Both the position numbers and the translations under genes were made by a program. Below the pieces are notes generated by a model. It saw only the letters and a list, made by a program, of their open reading frames with translations. It was not told where the DNA came from and did no database searches. From Bacteroidales bacterium UBA1035 (GTDB taxonomy: Bacteria; Bacteroidota; Bacteroidia; Bacteroidales; Dysgonomonadaceae), in assembly GCA_002316835.1 (NCBI GenBank), contig DCEG01000041.1, positions 1 to 23,434 on the forward strand: a stretch of DNA of 23,434 bases. Direction: 5' to 3'. Of the stretch, positions 13,347 to 20,829 are shown in pieces; the first letter of the stretch is position 1, and the number at the start of each line of letters is the position of its first letter.

Positions 13347-15875
13347 TTATTGATTTGATTTATTTCCATTTCTTTTCTCCCTTGCCTTTTCAGCAAGTTG
13401 TTTGATTGCCTGTTCGATGTTGCCATCGAGCTTTTCCGCCAAATTGAGCACTTCCATTTTTTCGGTCTCTTCGGTGGTGTAGGTCAAATACTCTTCCGTG
13501 GAAACTTCGGTAGCATAAACGGCAGATTGTGTCCCACCCAAACCAATCCACACTTCTTTGTAAAGCCTTCCGCCGTCGTTGTTCATGTTAATGGAAAGGA
13601 TTTGCGACTTCTCTTTTTCTGTCAGACCCAACAAGTTCTGTATGCTGTCGAACTTATTGGCATACTTGCGTTGGTCTAACAGGATTTTACAGTCCGAGTT
13701 ATTGATGATACTCTCTTTCACGATAGGACTTTGTATAATATCGTCCACTTCCTGCGTTACCACGATGGCTTCTCCAAAATATTTGCGGACGGTTTTGTAG
13801 AGATACTTGATATAATCCGCCATATTTGCCGATGCAATAGCTTTCCACGCTTCTTCAATCAGTATCATCTTGCGAATACCTTTCAAGCGTCGCATCTTAT
13901 TGATAAAGACTTCCATAATGATAATGGTTACTACCGGAAATAGGTCTTTATTGTCTTTCACCGCATCAATTTCAAACACGATAAAGCGTTTGGATAACAA
14001 GTCGATGTTTTTATCGGAATTGAGCAGAAAATCGTAACGACCGCCTTTGTAGTACTGTTTGAGCGTAGTCAAAAGATTGTCGATATTGAAATCTTCTTTG
14101 GTTACTTTGATGTCCCTGTTTTCCAAATCATTTCGATAAGTATCCCTGAGAAACTCGTAAAACGAATTAAATCCGGGCACAATCTCTCTGTTTTCTCGGA
14201 TAAGGTCAAGATACACGTTCACGGCAGAACCCAATTCGCCCGCTTCCGTTTTAGAAATCTTTTCGTCTTCGCTTTTCCAAAGAGTAAGCAAAAGCGTAGA
14301 GATACTTTCCCGTTTTTCCACGTCATAAACATAGTCATCGGTGTAAAACGGATTAAACGAAATGGGATTTTCATCAGTATAGGTGTAATAAATGCCGTCT
14401 TCTCCTTTTGTTTTACGGTTAATCAACGAGCAAAGTCCCTGGTACGAGTTTCCCGTATCCACGAGCAGTACGTGTGTGCCCTGTTCGTAGTATTGGCGTA
14501 CCATGTGGTTGGTAAAAAAGGATTTTCCGCTTCCCGATGGTCCTAAAATAAATTTATTTCGGTTCGTGATAACGCCTTTTTTCATCGGCAAATCGGAAAT
14601 ATCCAAATGCAGCGGTTTTCCCGTGAGCCTGTCCGCCATTTTAATACCGAAAGGCGACGGCGAACTTTTGTAGTTGGTCTCTCCGGTAAAGAAACAGAGT
14701 GCCTGTTCGATAAAGGTAAAGAAACTCTCTTCGGCGGGAAAATCGCCTGCATTACCCGGCATTGCCGCCCAATAGAGCGTTCCGGCATCTACGGTGTTGT
14801 GTCGTGGGCGGCACTCCATCAGAGCAAGAGCCGAACCGACATCGTTCTTTATCTGTTTGAGTTCTTCTTTGTCATCGCTCCACGCCAACACGTTGAAGTG
14901 TGCTTTAATAGAAGTCAAACCTTGCGAATGTGCCACATTCAGATACTCTTCAATCCACTCCCGATTGATTTGGTTGGAACGAGAATATCTTGCCAACGAA
15001 AGCATATTGCGAGCTTGCTTCTCGAAGTTTCGCAAGTTTTCATCGCTATCCCCGATAAACAGATATTGATTGTAGATATGGTTGCACGAAAGTAACAATC
15101 CCACGGGTGCGGCAAAAGATAGTCGGCAATCCGAGCGGTCGGTGGACAGTTTTTCATAACGACTGTCGGTGCTGACACTTGTCGGCAAATCATCGGTATC
15201 GCTAAGCGTATGAAGGCAGAGTGTATTGTCGCCTATTTTCACTTCCGACGCTCCGAGTTTTATATCTGCCAAAGATGCCTGCTCCGCTTCGTTTAGTGTA
15301 AAATAGCGGTCTAATAATCCCCTTTTTCTATTCGTTCCGCAAATATCGTCTGCCGAAAGACGGGTAAGTTGCATTATTCCGCTGTCGTTAATAATCCGCT
15401 CGAACTGATCCACGCTTTCCCAAAATCGACCGATGGTCTCTTTGTCTTTTATCTCTTTGGGTAAAATAGTTCCCCTGCACAAAGTGCTGAAATCGCTCTG
15501 TTGTGCCATTCGTTGTTTGGTGGTTTTGGTCAGATAGAGATATACGGAATGGTTGAGAAACGGACGTTCATTGAAATGTCTTTTATACGAACGGCTCAAA
15601 AAAGAGAGATTTTCCTTGCCGAAATCGGAACGGTAATTCTCTTTGATAAACCAATCTTGCTTATGCAAAATGCTGTAATCGGGCAATACACGCACGGCTT
15701 TGTTCCAAGTGGCGTGCATTATTTCGTATTCGGGCGATGTAAGGGTAAAAAGTTCGGGCAGTTCCAACGAGAAGGCAACGGTTACATCGGCATCTTTCGA
15801 TACGATGCAATCGCCTTCAATCGCCAAAAGCGGGAACTTATCTTCCAATCGGCTTTTCTTGCTGATGTTTCTCAT
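13347..15875 (-). CDS. traG: Conjugation ATPase TraG (VirB4-like)
   Basis: An 842-residue VirB4-type ATPase that powers assembly and substrate transfer of the mating channel from the cytoplasmic face. The N-terminal half is the CagE/VirB4 domain. The Walker A motif GPSGSGKS is at 445-452, the Walker B-like MILIEEAW at 670-677, and the VTQEVDDII stretch after it fits the later ATPase motifs. The size is as expected for TraG of Bacteroidota conjugative transposons, which should not be confused with VirD4-type TraG of other systems (here that role is MobC). The start codon overlaps the traF stop as ATGA (15872-15875). No damage is seen. Confidence 0.95.
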   Translation of the reverse strand: MRNISKKSRLEDKFPLLAIEGDCIVSKDADVTVAFSLELPELFTLTSPEYEIMHATWNKAVRVLPDYSILHKQDWFIKENYRSDFGKENLSFLSRSYKRHFNERPFLNHSVYLYLTKTTKQRMAQQSDFSTLCRGTILPKEIKDKETIGRFWESVDQFERIINDSGIMQLTRLSADDICGTNRKRGLLDRYFTLNEAEQASLADIKLGASEVKIGDNTLCLHTLSDTDDLPTSVSTDSRYEKLSTDRSDCRLSFAAPVGLLLSCNHIYNQYLFIGDSDENLRNFEKQARNMLSLARYSRSNQINREWIEEYLNVAHSQGLTSIKAHFNVLAWSDDKEELKQIKNDVGSALALMECRPRHNTVDAGTLYWAAMPGNAGDFPAEESFFTFIEQALCFFTGETNYKSSPSPFGIKMADRLTGKPLHLDISDLPMKKGVITNRNKFILGPSGSGKSFFTNHMVRQYYEQGTHVLLVDTGNSYQGLCSLINRKTKGEDGIYYTYTDENPISFNPFYTDDYVYDVEKRESISTLLLTLWKSEDEKISKTEAGELGSAVNVYLDLIRENREIVPGFNSFYEFLRDTYRNDLENRDIKVTKEDFNIDNLLTTLKQYYKGGRYDFLLNSDKNIDLLSKRFIVFEIDAVKDNKDLFPVVTIIIMEVFINKMRRLKGIRKMILIEEAWKAIASANMADYIKYLYKTVRKYFGEAIVVTQEVDDIIQSPIVKESIINNSDCKILLDQRKYANKFDSIQNLLGLTEKEKSQILSINMNNDGGRLYKEVWIGLGGTQSAVYATEVSTEEYLTYTTEETEKMEVLNLAEKLDGNIEQAIKQLAEKAREKRNGNKSNQ

Positions 15876-16210
15876 CGAGTTGCTCCTTTCTTGCGGTTAG
15901 ATTTTTGTATAAGACGGCACACCGAACTACGGCAGATCAAATAGCGGGGATGATAACCCACCGCACGGCGTTTCATTAAGCCGTACTCTCCGTATTTTCG
16001 GTTCATGGCGAAAGTTTGCCACACCAACACGGTGGCACCCGATACACCCAAGACCAAACAGAGTGATTGGCTTACGCCGAACATGTAAAGGACAACGACA
16101 AGGATGAAATCAGCCAACAACCCGCCCACGAAAATGAACAGGTATTGAGATTTCAGTCCTTTGAACTCTACCGTTCTGCCGATTCCTTTGTTGATTTCGA
16201 ATTCCGCCAT
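15872..16210 (-). CDS. traF: Conjugative transposon protein TraF (DUF4133, VirB3-like)
   Basis: A 112-residue membrane protein of the TraF (DUF4133) family. The start at 16210 gives MAEFEINKGIGR, the family N-terminus. A longer open frame up to 16276 overlaps traE and is not preferred. Two adjacent hydrophobic segments (about 22-44 and 47-66) are followed by a basic cytoplasmic tail (KYGEYGLMKRR). This matches VirB3/TrbD-like proteins, small inner-membrane partners of the VirB4 ATPase encoded directly after it, to which it is coupled by an ATGA overlap. Only two bases separate it from traE. Confidence 0.9.
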   Translation of the reverse strand: MAEFEINKGIGRTVEFKGLKSQYLFIFVGGLLADFILVVVLYMFGVSQSLCLVLGVSGATVLVWQTFAMNRKYGEYGLMKRRAVGYHPRYLICRSSVCRLIQKSNRKKGATR

Positions 16211-16212
16211 TT

Positions 16213-16515
16213 TTACAAAAAGAATGAACGTAAAATGGTAGCTGCTACAATCAGGAACACACAAGCTCCGAACCACGATGCTGCCGTTTTGCTCGTATCG
16301 GGGTCGCCGGCTGAGAATTTTCCGTACACTTTTACTCCGCCGATAAGTCCTACTACTGCACCAATGGCATAAATCAATTTGGTGGCAGGGTCGAAATAAC
16401 CGGTTATCATTTTAGTGGCTTCGTTAATTCCGGCAGAGCCGTCGCCCTGAGCAAAAAGGTTGGCAGCAGAGAGTGTCGCCATAATGAACACAAGATGAAT
16501 TTTCTTTTTTGTCAT
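16213..16515 (-). CDS. traE: Conjugative transposon protein TraE (DUF4134, VirB2/TrbC-like)
   Basis: A 100-residue protein of the TraE (DUF4134) family. The start at 16515 gives MTKKKIHLVF, a signal peptide ending near LFAQ (22-23). A longer frame to 16566 lacks this logic. The mature part has two hydrophobic segments (about 43-62 and 79-97) joined by a polar loop containing KFSAGDPDTSK. Small size, signal peptide and twin hydrophobic helices fit VirB2/TrbC-type pilin subunits, so it is a candidate pilus or channel subunit. It is followed at two bases by traF and preceded by a 135-bp gap with a long hairpin. Confidence 0.88.
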   Translation of the reverse strand: MTKKKIHLVFIMATLSAANLFAQGDGSAGINEATKMITGYFDPATKLIYAIGAVVGLIGGVKVYGKFSAGDPDTSKTAASWFGACVFLIVAATILRSFFL

Positions 16516-16650
16516 AATATTAATGTTTAAGGTTATGAAATGTCGGTTAAAAAGAGTACGGAACAAGCCTTAGATTTAAGGTTTAGATTGGCTGACGCGG
16601 CTTGTTCCGTCTCTTGCTTTCAAGGTTTAGATTAAGGTTAACTTTGGGCT
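16516..16650. repeat. Long inverted repeat in traD-traE gap
   Basis: Positions 16552-16569 pair with 16599-16615 over 17 bp with a single unpaired base (core ACGGAACAAGCC / GGCTTGTTCCGT). A 12-base direct repeat AAGGTTTAGATT occurs at 16578-16589 and 16622-16633. Sited just upstream of the pilin-like traE, it could act as an mRNA-processing or stabilising hairpin, or as an attenuator. Confidence 0.7.
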
Positions 16651-17277
16651 TTATAAAAATTGCATCCAATTTTCCGGTGGTGTTTCAACTTCGGATTTAA
16701 CTTCCGATGTTTCATTTCCGGCTAAAATCTGCATCAATTGTGTGCTGAGTTCTTGCTGCATGGCTTCGTGCATTTTCAACTTTTCAAGAAAATCGCTGCC
16801 ACGCAGCTTTTGAGCCGTCTTTTGTAATGATGTTTTCTCTTGTTCGGAAACTGTTTTACGTTCGACGGCTCGTTGCATCTGACGAATTTCTTTTGTCGTC
16901 AGGCTTTCGTCGGAAACTTGAATATCTTCGCCGAAAAGGATGTTGAGTTCTTCATTTTCAATCAAGCTTTCATCTATTTCATTTTCGGGCGACATCGGAT
17001 GAAACTCGTTTTCATCGTCCACGCTTGGACTTTCGGGTGCAAATGTAGCTGTTTTTATAACCCGATTTTCATCGGCTTCCTTAGGCTTTCTTTCCGTTCC
17101 TTGCGATGGAAACGATGTTTTGGTTTTCCCGATAACGGATATCTGTTTTTCTGCTTTCAGCACATTTTCGGAAGTCGTGTTCGGCTTGTTTCTCGGTGCT
17201 TTTTTGTCGTGTTCAAAAATTATTATGTACACCAACAGCAACACAATAACAATTAGAAGTAAGGGTATTGCATTCAT
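16651..17277 (-). CDS. traD: Conjugative transposon protein TraD-like (DUF4122)
   Basis: A 208-residue protein with one N-terminal membrane segment (about 4-22) and a long, polar, acidic remainder. A serine-, proline- and glutamate-rich middle (about 30-130) is followed by a helical, charged region (TTKEIRQMQRAVERKT, about 127-142, and SDFLEKLKMHEAMQQEL, about 156-172). Position between the DUF3408 gene and traE and this topology agree with TraD of CTnDOT-type operons. The family assignment is less certain than for the other tra genes because the sequence is of low complexity. The function is not known. Confidence 0.7.
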   Translation of the reverse strand: MNAIPLLLIVIVLLLVYIIIFEHDKKAPRNKPNTTSENVLKAEKQISVIGKTKTSFPSQGTERKPKEADENRVIKTATFAPESPSVDDENEFHPMSPENEIDESLIENEELNILFGEDIQVSDESLTTKEIRQMQRAVERKTVSEQEKTSLQKTAQKLRGSDFLEKLKMHEAMQQELSTQLMQILAGNETSEVKSEVETPPENWMQFL

Positions 17278-17289
17278 AGTAGTTCTGTT

Positions 17290-17685
17290 TTATGGGATAA
17301 TGGGTTTTCGTCTGTTTTTCTCGATGCCTTTGCCGATGGTATCCTTGTGTCGGGATAGATGTTCCCGCAAAACATTTTCTATGTAGGCAGAAAGCGTGGT
17401 TTTACTACGCAAATCGTGCAGGATATGGCGATACACGTCGAGTGTTTCTCTATTTAACGAAAAAGATACACGATTTTCAATTATGCAGGGATTAAGAAAT
17501 GTTTCCGTATAGGTTTCAAAATCTACAATTTGTGAAACTATTTCTTGGGCTTTCTCTTTCGGTTTTTCCGTTTTCTGTTTCGGAATAACGGTGTTTGATT
17601 GGGATGTTTCTTCCGGTTCCATTCCTGCCATTTTGCGGATTTGTTCGGCAATGGCTTTGTTACGTTGTTCTTCGATTGTAGGCAT
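17290..17685 (-). CDS. DUF3408 protein, TraB/TraC type
   Basis: A 131-residue soluble protein of the DUF3408 family, two members of which (TraB and TraC) usually follow traA in CTnDOT-type operons. Only one is present here, so it is not given a letter. The N-terminal half is charged (EEQRNKAIAEQIRKMAG, about 4-20). The C-terminal half carries the recognisable domain: VSFSLNRETLDVYRHIL (about 73-89) and LSAYIENVLREHL (about 97-109), which resembles a ribbon-helix-helix DNA-binding fold. With the ParA-like TraA upstream it may form a partner pair, like ParA with a ParB/ParG-type DNA binder. That pairing is inference. Confidence 0.8.
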   Translation of the reverse strand: MPTIEEQRNKAIAEQIRKMAGMEPEETSQSNTVIPKQKTEKPKEKAQEIVSQIVDFETYTETFLNPCIIENRVSFSLNRETLDVYRHILHDLRSKTTLSAYIENVLREHLSRHKDTIGKGIEKNRRKPIIP

Positions 17686-17796
17686 ATTCTTTGGCTTTTT
17701 GCTTTTTGCTGTTGGCTATTAGCTTGGCATTCAAAATCATTGGGCAGTCAGTAAATTTTCCATTTTCCCTGCCAACAGCCAATGGCTAACAGCTTA
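17686..17796. repeat. Inverted repeats in traA-traB gap
   Basis: GCTGTTGGC (17708-17716) is complementary to GCCAACAGC (17771-17779), and the larger 17708-17723 pairs with 17778-17793 with three G-U-compatible changes. The left arm thus has two overlapping alternative partners, which could give two exclusive RNA folds. Confidence 0.6.
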
Positions 17797-18585
17797 TTAT
17801 AATGTTAGTTTTCTAATTATTTCTTCGGCAAGCTCTTCGATATTGCTTCCTGCGAGCAGCTTTTTATCGGGTGGCAGGTAGGTGGAACGGAACACATCCC
17901 GATTGTCGGGTGTCAACTCTTTTTTGAAACGGGATGAGCGGGGTAACCGACTGTCGAGAATACCCAACTCCTGACGGGCTATCTCTTGGTCGTAAAACTC
18001 GATAACGGCAGGATTGACCCGTTTGTCGATTTTGTTCCAAAGCATATAAATCTGACGGATTTTACTGCTTGTCAGTGAAACACCTAAATCACGCACGGCA
18101 AGAGCGTAAGTCATACAAGCTACAAGCGATTGCGGATCGGGTTCTATGGGCGAAATTACGTAATCCATATCTACTGTTAATCCAACCAATGCCGTATCGT
18201 CGGCTCTGCCGGGCAAATCGAAAAAGACGTAGTCGAACTTCTCAGCAGAATGCTTTGCCAAAAAGCTTTCGGCATCTTGCAAAGCTCTTTCAGACGTACT
18301 TTTTAGAATACGATAGGCAGGTTTGCCAAAACTCTCAAAATGTTTTTTCATTCGCTCCAACAGTGCGGAATTGCCATTTTGAACGGTCTGTTTATCTCTT
18401 TCCCGCATATTGAAAAAACTGTATTGCGAAAAATCGCAATCAACGACAAACAGATTGATTTTTTTCTCGTAATACAGGTAGCTTGCCAAAATTTCGGCAA
18501 TGCTGCTTTTACCCACGCCACCTTTCAGTGAACCGAAACCAACGTAAACAGGTTTGTGTGTTTGTTCATTCTTTTGTTCTTGCAT
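17797..18585 (-). CDS. traA: ParA-family ATPase TraA
   Basis: A 262-residue ParA/MinD-type ATPase, first gene of the tra operon. The deviant Walker A motif KGGVGKSS is at 21-28, the VVDCDFSQ switch motif at 47-54 and the Walker B-like YVFFDLPG at 119-126. Such ATPases position DNA or protein complexes. On ICEs they are thought to help maintenance or localisation of the transfer machinery. It is the usual first gene (traA) in CTnDOT-type elements. It is divergent from the mob operon, with a repeat-rich upstream region (18605-18791) that could be its binding or control site. The start at 18585 is followed by a polar 10-residue tail before the fold. Confidence 0.92.
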   Translation of the reverse strand: MQEQKNEQTHKPVYVGFGSLKGGVGKSSIAEILASYLYYEKKINLFVVDCDFSQYSFFNMRERDKQTVQNGNSALLERMKKHFESFGKPAYRILKSTSERALQDAESFLAKHSAEKFDYVFFDLPGRADDTALVGLTVDMDYVISPIEPDPQSLVACMTYALAVRDLGVSLTSSKIRQIYMLWNKIDKRVNPAVIEFYDQEIARQELGILDSRLPRSSRFKKELTPDNRDVFRSTYLPPDKKLLAGSNIEELAEEIIRKLTL

Positions 18586-18604
18586 AATTTTCTGTTTTTA
18601 ATGA

Positions 18605-18791
18605 TTTATGTATTCTTGATTTTATTATTGCTCTTTTTTCTATATGCATTCTTGCATTATCGCATTCACTCTTTTATTCTTTTGTTTATGTATTCTTTCT
18701 TGTGTGCTTGCATTATTGCATAACTGCATTATTTTGTGCTTGCACAATTGCACAATGAAAATTTTGCATGTACTTTTATATTCACTCTTTT
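18605..18791. repeat. Direct-repeat cluster upstream of traA
   Basis: Repeats visible by eye are TTTATGTATTCTT at 18605-18617 and 18685-18697, CTTGCATTAT at 18651-18660 and 18707-18716, ATTCACTCTTTT at 18664-18675 and 18780-18791, and a tandem TTGCACAA (18740-18755) next to TTGTGC, making a 6-2-6 palindrome at 18734-18747. They might be ParA-partner (parS-like) or regulator sites, or simple-sequence drift. Confidence 0.6.
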
Positions 18792-18914
18792 GTTCACTTA
18801 TTCTCTTATGCTTTTCTTTATTCTTGCACAAAGAAAAGCGATAATAGAGCAAACACAAGGCTTCGATTGACTAAGCTTTCTTTGGCTTTCTTTGGATGGA
18901 AACAAACCTGCCTA

Positions 18915-18941
18915 TTGCTACAAAATAGCGACGTAACTTTG
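18915..18941 (+). promoter_or_regulatory. Probable promoter of the mob operon
   Basis: TAACTTTG (18934-18941) is a perfect match to the Bacteroidota -7 element TAnnTTTG. TTG at 18915-18917 is a partial -33 element 16 bases upstream. The bases around the -7 box (18935-18947) are repeated exactly near int (292-304). Transcription from here would read through the oriT region into mobA. Confidence 0.5.
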
Positions 18942-19036
18942 CATCGGATAAGTTCACATCGTTTCCGAACAACTGTTTTTGGGCAGTCATCGCATAAATT
19001 CCGACTGCCTTGATAGCTTTTCAATACGTTTAATTC

Positions 19037-19103
19037 GGCAAGGTGTACTTTTGTCCGACAACGCGCTGCTTAGCCGACAAAAGTTCCTTGCCCCGGTGCG
19101 GGG
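19037..19103 (+). other. oriT: Candidate origin of transfer (oriT)
   Basis: GGCAAGG (19037-19043) and ACTTTTGTC (19047-19055) pair with GACAAAAGT (19076-19084) and CCTTGCC (19086-19092), giving an imperfect inverted repeat of 16 pairs. A GC-rich hairpin CCCCG-GTG-CGGGG (19091-19103) overlaps its right arm. It lies about 50 bp upstream of mobA and mobB, the usual site of oriT. The nick site cannot be read from sequence. Confidence 0.6.
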
Positions 19104-19150
19104 ATGTGAAGTTTACTCCAAAGTCGTAACCTAAAACCTAAATCTATACA

Positions 19151-19552
19151 ATGATGAAAAAACAAGAGATTGAAAACAGTACATCGTTTCGCTATTATCT
19201 GCGATTAAACGAAAGGGACAATGCCCGATTTCTCGACCTGTTCGAGCGGTCAGGTGCAAAAAGCAAGTCGGATTTTATCCGTCATCGGATATTTCAAACG
19301 CCTTTTCGAGTAATTTCTCACGATGCTTCCGCCGTCGATTTTTACGTGCGATTAACCCATATCAATGCTCAAATTCGTAAAATAGGTGTGCTGTATAATC
19401 AGGCTGTCCGCTCGATTAATGTTTATCATTCGATAAATACCGCTCGTGTTTTATTGGCAAAATTGGAAACCTATCAAGAGAAAACTACATCGCTTTTGGA
19501 AGAGAGCATCCGTTTAACCGAAGAATTTAGTGTGAAATGGTTGCCGAAATAA
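19151..19552 (+). CDS. mobA: Mobilization accessory protein MobA (relaxosome)
   Basis: A 133-residue small basic protein of the mobilization-accessory type. Residues 14-48 (YYLRLNERDNARFLDLF then SGAKSKSDFIRHRIF) have the strand-helix-helix pattern of a ribbon-helix-helix DNA-binding domain. The following helical part (about 68-125) may serve dimerization or relaxase contact. It is encoded directly downstream of the oriT candidate and overlaps the relaxase gene by 16 bp, so the two are coupled. It should bind oriT and help the relaxase to nick. Two adjacent ATGs (19151 and 19154) can serve as start. In other mobilization systems the same kind of protein is called MobC or MbeC; here the Bacteroidota ICE naming is used. 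Confidence 0.85.
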   Translation: MMKKQEIENSTSFRYYLRLNERDNARFLDLFERSGAKSKSDFIRHRIFQTPFRVISHDASAVDFYVRLTHINAQIRKIGVLYNQAVRSINVYHSINTARVLLAKLETYQEKTTSLLEESIRLTEEFSVKWLPK

Positions 19553-20823
19553 CTGCTCCGATTAGCCTGAAAAATGTATTGGGATACAACTTCGCCAAGG
19601 TAAAAGCGGGAACGGCTTCGGTTATTCTTACTTCGCTTTTGAGCGTGGACGAGAACGGCAAAACAGACTTGTTTCGTGCATTGGCAGATATGGAAAACCG
19701 TTTGCCGTCGGGTATTCGCACCAAAAAGCCTGTATTTCATTGCTCAATTAATCCGCATCCGAATGATGTATTGACAGACCAACAATTACAAAATATCGCT
19801 TCGGAATATATGGAACGAATGGGTTATGGAAATCAGCCTTTTATCGTATTTAAGCACAACGATATAGCTCGTGAGCATATTCATATTGTATCGCTTCGGG
19901 TAGATAGTTTCGGAAAAAAACTCCCACACGCTTTTGAAGGTAGACGAAGCAAGAAAATAACCGATGATTTGGAACTGAAATACGGTTTAATACCGAGCGA
20001 AAGTCGTAAAAAACCGCAAAAAGATATTGCCGTAAAGGAAATTAAATCGGCAGATATAAATAATGGGAATGTTCGTGAACAGATTTCCGATGTGGTTCGG
20101 GCTGTACTGAAACGATACGCTTTTCAGTCGCTCGGCGAGATGAATTTGATTTTATCCCGATACAATATTTCCGTAGAAGAAGTACGAAAGGAATACAAAG
20201 GTAAACAGTACGACGGTTTGGTCTATGCCATAACCGACAAAGACGGGAATAAATTGATGTCGCCTTTGCACGCGAGTAAAATCGGTCGTGGAACCGGATT
20301 TAGTGCTGTTTCACGTCATTTTGAAAAATCGAAAGCGGTTATCAAAGAGAAAGCTCCTTTGTTTCGCAATGCGATTATTGAAACAATGAAAAATTCGCCT
20401 GATAAAGAGCAATTTTTGACTACAATGAAGGTTCACGGTATTGATGTGGTTTTTCGTCAAAACGAAGAAGGACGAATTTACGGTGTTACGTTTCTTTCGG
20501 ATAGTTTGGGTATGGTCGCCAATGGTTCACGATTGGGCAAAGGCTATTCGGCTAACGTGTTTAACGACTATTTTACAAACGGAAAAAATCCGTTTTTAGA
20601 CTATTCTATACAAGAGATTGATACAGTGAAACAAATCAATACAGAAAAAGAACTTTCTGCGAATCAAGCAATCGAAGAAGAACTATTTTACGAAGAGTTT
20701 TCCGAAAACAGTGATTTGCCAATTACCGTTCACGGTATCGATTACAAAGAGTTGGCTTTTCAACGTAAGTTGAGAAACAAATACGGAAAACTGAAAATCA
20801 ACAGAAAAAGAAGAAAACTATAA
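19537..20823 (+). CDS. mobB: Relaxase MobB (MOBP type)
   Basis: A 428-residue relaxase that should nick one strand at oriT and stay bound to its 5' end. The relaxase domain fills the N-terminal half. The metal-binding histidine triad is clear in KHNDIAREHIHIVSLRVD, with H107, H114 and H116. The N-terminal motif SLKNVLGYNFAKV (10-22) holds Y17, a candidate nucleophile by comparison with the YN-K-V motif of MOBP-type relaxases. After about 170 the protein is lysine- and glutamate-rich and less conserved. No primase or helicase domain is visible. Gene order (oriT, mobA, mobB, mobC) is that of CTnDOT-type elements. The 16-bp overlap with mobA supports the start at 19537. Confidence 0.93.
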   Translation: MVAEITAPISLKNVLGYNFAKVKAGTASVILTSLLSVDENGKTDLFRALADMENRLPSGIRTKKPVFHCSINPHPNDVLTDQQLQNIASEYMERMGYGNQPFIVFKHNDIAREHIHIVSLRVDSFGKKLPHAFEGRRSKKITDDLELKYGLIPSESRKKPQKDIAVKEIKSADINNGNVREQISDVVRAVLKRYAFQSLGEMNLILSRYNISVEEVRKEYKGKQYDGLVYAITDKDGNKLMSPLHASKIGRGTGFSAVSRHFEKSKAVIKEKAPLFRNAIIETMKNSPDKEQFLTTMKVHGIDVVFRQNEEGRIYGVTFLSDSLGMVANGSRLGKGYSANVFNDYFTNGKNPFLDYSIQEIDTVKQINTEKELSANQAIEEELFYEEFSENSDLPITVHGIDYKELAFQRKLRNKYGKLKINRKRRKL

Positions 20824-20829
20824 GGCTTT

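Larger units (their letters stand above)
18586..19150. other. Divergent tra/mob intergenic control region
   Basis: These 565 bp have no supported gene; open frames here (66-81 codons) are low-complexity and incidental. From left to right the stretch holds a repeat-rich AT block beside traA (18605-18791), a promoter-like box facing the mob genes (18915-18941) and a stem-loop region matching an oriT (19037-19103), ending about 47 bp before mobA. This is the usual place for oriT and for the promoters of the two operons. Confidence 0.75.

Noticed and set aside
13328..13426. N-terminal extension of TraI
   Set aside because: Would overlap traG and put the signal peptide in the middle of the protein; start at 13327 fits the family.
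14607..15095. 162-codon plus-strand frame inside traG
   Set aside because: Antisense to the VirB4 ATPase gene; no recognisable domain.
18605..18791. CRISPR array
   Set aside because: Repeats are short, of several different kinds, and not regularly spaced; no cas genes nearby.
18640..18858. 72-codon minus-strand frame upstream of traA
   Set aside because: Low-complexity, repeat-derived sequence without family resemblance; better explained as an intergenic repeat block.
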